DNA of 12,583 nt, taken from NCBI GenBank assembly GCA_003978375.1, contig QNZW01000213.1, positions 1 to 12,583 of the forward strand. Reading direction: 5' to 3'. Every line of letters begins with the position of its first letter. Positions within the stretch are counted from its first letter, which is position 1. This document shows positions 5,957-11,425 of the stretch, piece by piece. The translations under genes were made by a program, and so were the position numbers. A model generated the notes under the pieces. The model did not search any database, was not told the DNA's origin, and saw nothing but the letters and a program-made list of their open reading frames with translations. The stretch comes from Sulfurovum sp. (GTDB lineage: Bacteria > Campylobacterota > Campylobacteria > Campylobacterales > Sulfurovaceae).

Positions 5957-7396
5957 ATGGCATATTATACAAAAAATTATGATTTATTTTTAAGTGCAAC
6001 GCAAAGTTTTTGTCACAAATGTGGCAATTTAAAAAAATGTATTGACGCCCATATTGTCACAAAAAATAATGAAGTATTTTTACGTAAATTCTGTCCAGAT
6101 TGTGGCGAATCTATGGTAAAAATTTCAACAGATTTTAATTATTATAAAAAATGTGAAGATTATCTCAAAGTACCTGATTTACCTGAAAAGGCATTGACAC
6201 GAGTCTTAAAAGGATGTCCTTTTGATTGTGGCGTTTGCCCACAACATCAAAACCATCCTTGCTTGGCTCTTTTTAACATTACGGATGAGTGTAACATGAA
6301 ATGTAATATTTGTTATTATGCTGCGGAACCTGGGCTTGGCAATCATCGAAGTATGGCACAGATAGAACAGATGCTAGAGACACTTTTAAAGACAGAGAGT
6401 GAACCCGATCTCATACAAGTCACAGGTGGAGAGCCCACCACACATCCTAAGATTATAGAAATACTCCAATACCTCAAAAAATCTCCTGCACGACACCTCA
6501 TGCTAAATACCAATGGCATTAAAATAGCCCAAGATGAAAATTTTGTAAAAGATCTTAAAAAATTAGGCGCTGGATTTGAAGTCTACTTACAATTTGATTC
6601 ACTCAATCCAGAAGTACTTAAAGATTTACGTGCAAAAGATATGGTTGAGATTCGAAAAAAATCTTTAGCCATGTTGGAAAAATACTCTATCTCTACTACA
6701 TTGGTTGTCGTGCTAAAAAAAGGGTTAAATGAACATGAGATACCAGAGATTATTGCATATTCAAGAACCTATAAATGTATAAGAGGGGTTGTTTTTCAAC
6801 CCATAGAAGAGGCAGGACGTGTAGATACTCATGGTGATTTTAGAATAACACTTTCAGAGATACGACAAATAATTATTGAGGATGAAAGAAATCCATTCAC
6901 AGCAGATGATATGATTCCTCTACCTTGTGATCCTCATAAAATTAGCGTAGGTTATGCAGCCAAAACTATGTGTAAAGACAAAAAAGGAAAACCTTATGCA
7001 AACATCATGCCTGTAACAGGACAGCTTCCAAAAGAACTTATTACCAACTATCAAGGAACCGTCACATTTGAAAAAGATAAATCATTTGTGAAAACAGTTA
7101 TAGAAACAGTAAGCTTAGACACAGCCATGGGAGAAGGTATTTTAAAAGATAAAATCAAACAAAAACTTTTTTGTTGTTGGCCTGATTTTTTAGCCCCAAG
7201 TGATATGGGTTATGAAAATGTTTATCGTTTGGTTATATCAGAATTTTCAGACATTGTAAACTTTGACTCGAGCAATATTAAACGTGAATGTAATTTCATG
7301 ATAGAACCTGAAAGAATTATCCCCTTTAGTACCTATAATATGGGCATAGAATTTTCACAAACAACCATTCAAAAATTTTGGGTACCATCATCTTAA
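5957..7396 (+). CDS. Radical SAM protein with extra Fe-S sites, tetraether-synthase (Tes/MJ0619)-like
   Basis: The 479-residue protein has three parts. First, a rubredoxin-like CxxC pair, Cys19-Cys22 and Cys46-Cys49. Next, 'GCPFDCGVCPQHQNHPC' (Cys87, 91, 94, 102), a likely auxiliary 4Fe-4S site, followed directly by the radical SAM motif C112-x3-C116-x2-C119 and 'GGEPTTHP'. Last, a C-terminal part with Cys324, 339, 406, 407 and 445, enough for another cluster. This order, including 'KGCPFDCGxCPxHxxHxC' just before the SAM motif, is characteristic of the MJ0619/Tes family. Archaeal Tes joins lipid tails by C-C bond formation, and its reported structure has three 4Fe-4S clusters plus a rubredoxin-like iron. 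Which reaction the bacterial relative performs is not readable here; lipid coupling or methylation are options. It follows the lipoprotein gene by nine bases with a weak ribosome-binding site. Confidence 0.8.
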   Translation: MAYYTKNYDLFLSATQSFCHKCGNLKKCIDAHIVTKNNEVFLRKFCPDCGESMVKISTDFNYYKKCEDYLKVPDLPEKALTRVLKGCPFDCGVCPQHQNHPCLALFNITDECNMKCNICYYAAEPGLGNHRSMAQIEQMLETLLKTESEPDLIQVTGGEPTTHPKIIEILQYLKKSPARHLMLNTNGIKIAQDENFVKDLKKLGAGFEVYLQFDSLNPEVLKDLRAKDMVEIRKKSLAMLEKYSISTTLVVVLKKGLNEHEIPEIIAYSRTYKCIRGVVFQPIEEAGRVDTHGDFRITLSEIRQIIIEDERNPFTADDMIPLPCDPHKISVGYAAKTMCKDKKGKPYANIMPVTGQLPKELITNYQGTVTFEKDKSFVKTVIETVSLDTAMGEGILKDKIKQKLFCCWPDFLAPSDMGYENVYRLVISEFSDIVNFDSSNIKRECNFMIEPERIIPFSTYNMGIEFSQTTIQKFWVPSS

Positions 7397-7405
7397 GGAC
7401 ATGTA

Positions 7406-7507
7406 ATGGTCAAGAAATACTATACAAATATGCTTGAAAAATTTGGATTTAAGCAAAAGAGTATTATATTCATCCTAGAGTATACGGTGTGTGATAAAGG
7501 ATTTTAA
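7406..7507 (+). CDS. Possible 33-residue small protein between the radical SAM and NifU-like genes
   Basis: ATG at 7406 is preceded by AAGGA with a six-base spacer. It opens a 33-codon frame starting 'MVKKYYTNML', continuing 'EKFGFKQKSIIFILEY', and stopping with TAA at 7505-7507. It begins nine bases after the radical SAM stop and ends one base before the next ATG, filling the gap exactly. This spacing and the ribosome-binding site favour real translation, perhaps as a coupling leader or a small partner. No homologue is recognised and a degraded gene remnant is also possible. Confidence 0.4.
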   Translation: MVKKYYTNMLEKFGFKQKSIIFILEYTVCDKGF

Positions 7508-7508
7508 T

Positions 7509-7883
7509 ATGACTTTTTCAGATAGAGATATTTTTGAAGCAGTAAAGTACCACCTACCCACAGTAAACGAATATGTCACCTCCCATGGTGGAAAAATCAA
7601 GCTTTTGGGTACACATAATGGCACTATTTATATAGCATTATCAGGAGAATGTCATGGATGTGCTATGAGTTTTATGACCACAAAAATGGTTGTTCAAAAA
7701 AAACTAAGAGAGCTTATACATCCTGAACTTATAGTCATCAATGTAGATGGCACACCTGAAAATGCACTGCCTGATACATACTACACTGAAGAAGATGAAG
7801 CACAGACCAAAAACGATACTATAAATCAAACACGTTTTATAGATAAAATTAAACACTTTTTTAAGAAAAAAACAAAAACATAA
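7509..7883 (+). CDS. NifU C-terminal-domain-like Fe-S protein
   Basis: I chose ATG 7509 (124 residues) over the in-frame GTG at 7491 because AAAGGA lies seven bases before the ATG, while the GTG has no ribosome-binding site. Residues about 8-85 follow the NifU/Nfu fold: 'SHGGKIKLLG', then 'SGECHGCAMSFMTT' with the cluster-binding pair Cys48-x2-Cys51, then an amphipathic helix. Nfu proteins carry 4Fe-4S clusters to target enzymes. A tail of about 40 residues follows, acidic first ('EEDEAQ') and then basic ('KIKHFFKKKTKT'), not part of the minimal domain and possibly a docking or membrane-contact element. Its position after a radical SAM protein rich in clusters suggests it serves that enzyme; this is inference. 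Confidence 0.8.
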   Translation: MTFSDRDIFEAVKYHLPTVNEYVTSHGGKIKLLGTHNGTIYIALSGECHGCAMSFMTTKMVVQKKLRELIHPELIVINVDGTPENALPDTYYTEEDEAQTKNDTINQTRFIDKIKHFFKKKTKT

Positions 7884-7947
7884 ATATAAACAAAACTACA
7901 AATGGCACAATCTATAAAGCCAAAAATACCAATTATTGTATACTAAG

Positions 7948-8004
7948 ATATTCAAAACTTTCAATGCAATATTCAAAAGTCATATTTTGATATAATTTTG
8001 ATAT
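7948..8004 (+). promoter_or_regulatory. Promoter region of the tsaC-like gene with two pairs of direct repeats
   Basis: TATAAT at 7991-7996 is a likely -10 element, with AGAGGAG (about 8019-8025) before the ATG at 8030. ATATTCAAAA occurs at 7948-7957 and 7969-7978, exactly 21 bases apart (two helical turns). TTTTGATAT occurs at 7985-7993 and 7996-8004, 11 bases apart and overlapping the -10. They may be regulator sites or simply AT-rich repetition. Confidence 0.4.
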
Positions 8005-8029
8005 CTATATGATTAGCCAGAGGAGTCCT

Positions 8030-8464
8030 ATGCTAAAAGATAACGTTTTTCTTACTCAGACAGATACGACGATAGGATTTGTGTCACAAGATGCTGAAAA
8101 ACTTACAGCTATCAAAAAACGTCCACCTCATAAACAGTATATTAAAGCAGTCAATAGCCTACAGACACTTACACGCTTTACACGTGTACCCAATATACAT
8201 AAAAACAGAACAAGACGAGCAAATAAATGTACTTTTATTATGCCTAATGGTCATTCCTATCGCATCATCAAAGATAGTCACCATCTTTTGCTTCTCAATC
8301 GTCTTACTTGGGCATATACCACTTCTGCTAATCTTAGTGGCGAACCCTACAATGAAACATTTGCAAAAAAAGAAGCAGATATTGTTATAGAACCTCTTTT
8401 TGCAAACAGACAAGCTTCTAGCATAGTTAAATTAGGAAAAAACAATATAAAAAGGATACGCTAG
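8030..8464 (+). CDS. Short TsaC/Sua5/YrdC-family protein (probable threonylcarbamoyl-AMP synthase)
   Basis: TsaC/Sua5 makes threonylcarbamoyl-AMP from Thr, bicarbonate and ATP for the t6A37 modification of ANN-decoding tRNAs. The 144-residue product has the family order: 'TQTDTTIGF' (family PTDTVYGL), 'IKKRPPHKQ' (family KxRxxxKP), 'YTTSANLSGEP' in the C-terminal third (family TSANxSGxP), and 'SSIVKL' (family STVVDL). It is much shorter than E. coli TsaC, and several motif positions are altered, such as Gln for Pro and Phe for Leu, as in the compact form I associate with Campylobacterota. I chose ATG 8030 because AGAGGAG lies just upstream; ATG 8009 has no ribosome-binding site and adds seven residues without family sequence. 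It overlaps the HIT gene by one base. Confidence 0.75.
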   Translation: MLKDNVFLTQTDTTIGFVSQDAEKLTAIKKRPPHKQYIKAVNSLQTLTRFTRVPNIHKNRTRRANKCTFIMPNGHSYRIIKDSHHLLLLNRLTWAYTTSANLSGEPYNETFAKKEADIVIEPLFANRQASSIVKLGKNNIKRIR

Positions 8465-8841
8465 TGTCACCACTTTATGAAAACGAGCATATTAAAATAG
8501 AAATAGAAAATTCTGAAATACCTTGGCTTAAAATATTTACACAATATCCTTACAAGGAGATGAGTGAGATACCAAGCCAAATACGTCATGAAATCTATGA
8601 TTTACTTCATATTGTAGAAAAAGAGATGATACATTACTATACTCCTACAAAAATAAATATCGCTTCTTTTGGAAATTATGTCCCTCATGTACATTGGCAT
8701 ATTATGGCACGTTTTGCAGAAGACAGTTACTACCCAGAACCCATGTGGGGCAAAAAACAAAGAGAATCAACACTCAAACTTCCCTCATCTAAAATTTTTT
8801 ATACACAACTCATAAAAAAATTAGCTATCACTGCTAAATAA
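8464..8841 (+). CDS. HIT-family nucleotide hydrolase/transferase
   Basis: The 125-residue protein carries the histidine triad H75-V-H77-W-H79 in 'YVPHVHWHIMARF', followed by 'YYPEPMWG' typical of bacterial HIT proteins. HIT enzymes cleave or transfer nucleotidyl groups through a histidine intermediate, acting on AMP conjugates or dinucleoside polyphosphates. The start is GTG at 8464, sharing its first G with the TAG stop of the tsaC-like gene (TAGTG), so the two are translationally coupled. The substrate is not readable from sequence; the partnership with an enzyme that makes an acyl-type AMP intermediate is suggestive. Confidence 0.88.
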   Translation: MSPLYENEHIKIEIENSEIPWLKIFTQYPYKEMSEIPSQIRHEIYDLLHIVEKEMIHYYTPTKINIASFGNYVPHVHWHIMARFAEDSYYPEPMWGKKQRESTLKLPSSKIFYTQLIKKLAITAK

Positions 8842-8849
8842 CGTATTTT

Positions 8850-8874
8850 CATCATCAATACAATATTAATGATG
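8850..8874. repeat. Imperfect inverted repeat downstream of the HIT gene
   Basis: CATCATCAAT (8850-8859) and ATTAATGATG (8865-8874) pair with one mismatch around a five-base loop. It begins nine bases after the HIT stop. No T-tract follows directly, so it may be an mRNA-end stabilising hairpin preceding the next element. Confidence 0.4.
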
Positions 8875-8883
8875 CTAAATATC

Positions 8884-8910
8884 AATCAAAATGTTTGATT
8901 TATTTTTTTT
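8884..8910 (+). terminator. Probable intrinsic terminator of the tsaC-like/HIT operon
   Basis: AATCAAA (8884-8890) and TTTGATT (8894-8900) form a perfect seven-pair stem with an ATG loop, followed by TA and eight T residues. The stem is AT-only except for one pair, as is common in AT-rich genomes. An alternative nine-pair hairpin, AAAATGTTT (8888-8896) with AAACATTTT (8912-8920), competes for the same bases. The rest of the gap to 9046 is AT-rich with candidate -10 TATAAA at 9011-9016 for sorA. Confidence 0.5.
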
Positions 8911-9046
8911 GAAACATTTTAAAAAAATATGATAAACCGTCTTCTATTTTCAGTCTTTCCTAAGCCTTAAATAAGCATAATCCAACATCAAAAATTTACA
9001 TAAGATTATTTATAAAATATATTTATCTTATACTAAAAGGCAATTT

Positions 9047-10252
9047 ATGAAAAGAAGAGACTTCTTCAAAAAAGCTGTTGTGACTGCAAGTAGTGCAGCA
9101 CTTGGCACATCAATGCTCAAAGCAGATGTCACAGGACAACCCATAGATAACCGTAAGGTATCAAAAGTGGCTTTCCCTGAAAAAAGACCACTCATTATGT
9201 ATTCGGATAGACCTCCATTATTAGAAACACCTAGAGATGTATTTACTTCTGCACTTACCCCTAATGATCTATTTTTTGTCCGATGGCACATGCCAGATAT
9301 TCCTACCCATATTGATCCAGAAACATTTACCATCTCAGTCAATGGCTTAGTAGAGAAAGAACTCAAAATATCACTCAATGATCTTAAAACAAAATTTGAG
9401 CAAGTAGAAGTCACTGCTGTACTACAATGTGGTGGAAATAGCCGTTCAGCCTTTAAACCAATTGCTGGAGGCATCCAATGGGGATCTGGTGCAATGGGAT
9501 GTGCTACATGGAAGGGGGTACGTCTAAGTGATATTTTAGATCAAGCAGGACTTCAAAAAGATGCTACATGGATAGGCTTTAACGGAAGCGAAAAAGCAGC
9601 ATACTATGAAACACCAAATTTCATTCGTGAATTAAAACTTGATGAACTTGATGACCATGTTATTTTGGCCTATGAGATGAATGGTGAAGATTTGCCCTAT
9701 CTTAATGGGTACCCACTTAGACTCATTATTCCTGGTACATACTCTGATTCTTGGGTCAAAATGATTTCAAATATCACAGTAACCAATGCCTATAAACATC
9801 TTTTCTTTATGGATGTGGCATACCGTGTTCCAGACAATGCTTGTGAATGTGAAACACATGAAAAACGTGCACCCAAAACAAAGCCTATTAGAAAAATGAA
9901 TGTTAAATCTGTCATTGGTTACCCTACACATAATTCTATCATAAATCATAAATCTCATGTAGTCGTACGTGGTGTCGCATGGGATGATGGCCATGGTATC
10001 AAACAAGTGCTTGTATCACTAGATGGAGGCAAAAACTGGGATGTTGCACTTTTAGATGATGGAAAATTAGGACGTTATGCCTATAGAACTTTTAGATATT
10101 CATTTAAGCCAAATACCTTAGGTAAAACAACAATCATGGTAAAAGCTATCAACAAAATAGGTCATACCCAACCTTTTGCAAAAGATATCAAATGGAACCA
10201 TGGCGGATATAAATATAACGGTATTGATGAAGTTACTGTGGAGGTAGTATAA
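9047..10252 (+). CDS. sorA: Periplasmic molybdenum sulfite dehydrogenase (SorA-like, sulfite oxidase family)
   Basis: Sulfite oxidase-family enzymes oxidise sulfite to sulfate and pass electrons to cytochrome c. The 401-residue protein starts with a Tat signal ('KRRDFFKKA' then a small-residue hydrophobic stretch), fitting export of a folded molybdopterin enzyme. The Mo-ligand cysteine is Cys128 in 'LQCGGNSR'. 'GCATWKGVRLSDIL' and 'LNGYPLRLIIPGTY' are core molybdopterin-domain motifs, and residues from about 285 form the Ig-like Mo-co dimerisation domain. An AAAAGG ribosome-binding site precedes the ATG. The stop overlaps the ATG of a cytochrome gene (TAATG), like the C. jejuni pair Cj0005c/Cj0004c. 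SoxC is a related alternative, but no soxYZ is nearby. Confidence 0.85.
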   Translation: MKRRDFFKKAVVTASSAALGTSMLKADVTGQPIDNRKVSKVAFPEKRPLIMYSDRPPLLETPRDVFTSALTPNDLFFVRWHMPDIPTHIDPETFTISVNGLVEKELKISLNDLKTKFEQVEVTAVLQCGGNSRSAFKPIAGGIQWGSGAMGCATWKGVRLSDILDQAGLQKDATWIGFNGSEKAAYYETPNFIRELKLDELDDHVILAYEMNGEDLPYLNGYPLRLIIPGTYSDSWVKMISNITVTNAYKHLFFMDVAYRVPDNACECETHEKRAPKTKPIRKMNVKSVIGYPTHNSIINHKSHVVVRGVAWDDGHGIKQVLVSLDGGKNWDVALLDDGKLGRYAYRTFRYSFKPNTLGKTTIMVKAINKIGHTQPFAKDIKWNHGGYKYNGIDEVTVEVV

Positions 10253-10560
10253 TGAAAAAAATGATTGCAATGATGCCCTTGTTGGCCTCTGTACTTTTTG
10301 CACAAGTAAATGAAAAAATTGAAGTGCCTTATGTTGCTTTTCCTGTTAAAATGGGTAAAGGATTCGAAGCAGTACAGGCTAACTGTCTTATGTGCCACTC
10401 TTTTGGTTATATCCTAAACCAAGGCAGACAATCACGAAAATTTTGGCGTGGCAAAGTCGATAAAATGATTATACATTTTAAAGCACCTATCGATGAGAAA
10501 TCTGCAAAAATTGTCACAGAATATCTTTTTGAACACTATGGAAACGGTAAAGAAAAATAA
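10252..10560 (+). CDS. sorB: Monohaem cytochrome c partner of the sulfite dehydrogenase (SorB-like)
   Basis: The 102-residue product has a signal peptide ending near 'LFAQ' (about residue 18) and a single haem motif C45-L-M-C48-H49 ('NCLMCH'). Candidate axial methionine Met73 lies in 'KMIIHF', and 'DEKSAKIVTEYL' forms the last helix. It overlaps the sorA stop by one base, so the pair should be made together and form a periplasmic complex that delivers electrons from sulfite to the respiratory chain. Its size and single haem fit SorB rather than the longer SoxD. Confidence 0.82.
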   Translation: MKKMIAMMPLLASVLFAQVNEKIEVPYVAFPVKMGKGFEAVQANCLMCHSFGYILNQGRQSRKFWRGKVDKMIIHFKAPIDEKSAKIVTEYLFEHYGNGKEK

Positions 10561-10574
10561 TTTTTTACCCATGC

Positions 10575-10604
10575 GTTAGGGCTTAAAACCCTAACTCTCT
10601 TTTT
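10575..10604. terminator. Terminator between the convergent sorB and amidase genes
   Basis: GTTAGGG (10575-10581) and CCCTAAC (10589-10595) form a perfect seven-pair stem with a seven-base loop, followed on the plus strand by TCTCTTTTTC. It begins 14 bases after the sorB stop and overlaps the last codons of the convergent amidase gene, so it could serve sorB mainly. On the minus strand a T-run is present only about ten bases further on, so that direction is weaker. Confidence 0.6.
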
Positions 10605-11374
10605 CTATTATCTATATATCTTCCTATACCTCTACTAATACCTTTTGCTATCCGTGTTTGATAATCTTGGCTAAAGAGTCTTTGTCTCTCTTTATCGTTG
10701 GTGATATATCCTACTTCTACAAGTATAGAAGGTCTACTAGCCCCTACGAGTACATAAAAAGGTGCGGGTCTTACACCTCCATTTCTAGCATCAAAATATT
10801 TTTGACGTAGATGTTGCATCACACTATTTTGTACATCAATAGCAAGTTTATGTGACTGTATGATTTTGGGACCATTAAGAACAGAATCAATAATTACATT
10901 TTTACTCAATGCATCAGCACCTTGAAGTACTGCCTCATTTTCACGTGTGGCTATACGCTGAGATCTGGCATCTCTTGTTTTTTGTAAAAAATAGGTTTCT
11001 ATCCCCTCTACTGCATTAAATCTATTTCTATTTGCAATGGCATTGGCATGAATAGATACAAAGACTTTAGCATTTAGTTTGTCTGCTATTCTGGTTCGCT
11101 GAGAAAGTTTTAGAAATCTATCATCGCCTCTTGTTAAATATACCCTATAGCCTTCACTTAAAAGTTGATTTTTAAGTCGTGTAGCAATTTGAAGTACAAG
11201 GTCTTTTTCTCTTCTTCCACCGGATATAGCTCCTGTATCATGTCCTCCATGCCCAGCATCCACAACAATTAAATTTTTTGATCTATCTACCATTTTGGGG
11301 CTTGGTACTTGTCTGTGTTTTTGACATCCTACTATCAATACAAGTGATAACATATAAAATATTATTTTTTTCAT
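10583..11374 (-). CDS. N-acetylmuramoyl-L-alanine amidase, lipoprotein form
   Basis: Amidase_3 enzymes are zinc hydrolases that cut the amide bond between MurNAc and the peptide stem, needed for daughter-cell separation. The 263-residue protein has a lipobox ('LIVGC', Cys17), so it should be membrane-anchored. Zinc ligands are visible: His42 in 'DAGHGGHD', Glu56 in 'RREKD' and His109 in 'SIHANA'; Glu220 in 'LVEVGY' is the catalytic glutamate. There is a 35-residue linker and no N-terminal AMIN domain, unlike its neighbour. AAAGGAG lies eight bases before the ATG. It lies 51 bases downstream of a second, paralogous amidase and is probably co-transcribed with it. Confidence 0.9.
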   Translation of the reverse strand: MKKIIFYMLSLVLIVGCQKHRQVPSPKMVDRSKNLIVVDAGHGGHDTGAISGGRREKDLVLQIATRLKNQLLSEGYRVYLTRGDDRFLKLSQRTRIADKLNAKVFVSIHANAIANRNRFNAVEGIETYFLQKTRDARSQRIATRENEAVLQGADALSKNVIIDSVLNGPKIIQSHKLAIDVQNSVMQHLRQKYFDARNGGVRPAPFYVLVGASRPSILVEVGYITNDKERQRLFSQDYQTRIAKGISRGIGRYIDNRKRELGF

Positions 11375-11397
11375 TCTAAATTCTCCTTTACATTCGA

Positions 11398-11420
11398 ATT
11401 ATGCAATAAAATTGCATAAT
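11398..11420. repeat. Perfect 10-bp inverted repeat between the two amidase genes
   Basis: ATTATGCAAT (11398-11407) and ATTGCATAAT (11411-11420) are perfect inverted repeats around AAA. On the transcribed minus strand the hairpin begins five bases after the upstream amidase stop and lies before the AAAGGAG of the downstream gene. No T-tract follows, so it may be a processing or stability hairpin, or an operator, rather than a terminator. Confidence 0.6.
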
Positions 11421-11425
11421 GTATG

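Noticed and set aside
7491..7508. GTG start for the NifU-like protein
   Set aside because: AAAGGA is correctly spaced for ATG 7509 and would be inside the coding region if GTG were used.
8079..8390. 103-codon plus-strand frame inside the tsaC-like gene
   Set aside because: The other frame carries the family motifs TTSANLSG and KKRPPHK, and this one has none; it is a shadow.
9028..9474. 148-codon minus-strand frame opposite the start of sorA
   Set aside because: The plus strand encodes a clear Tat signal and the Mo-ligand motif; the minus frame has no ribosome-binding site or known motif.
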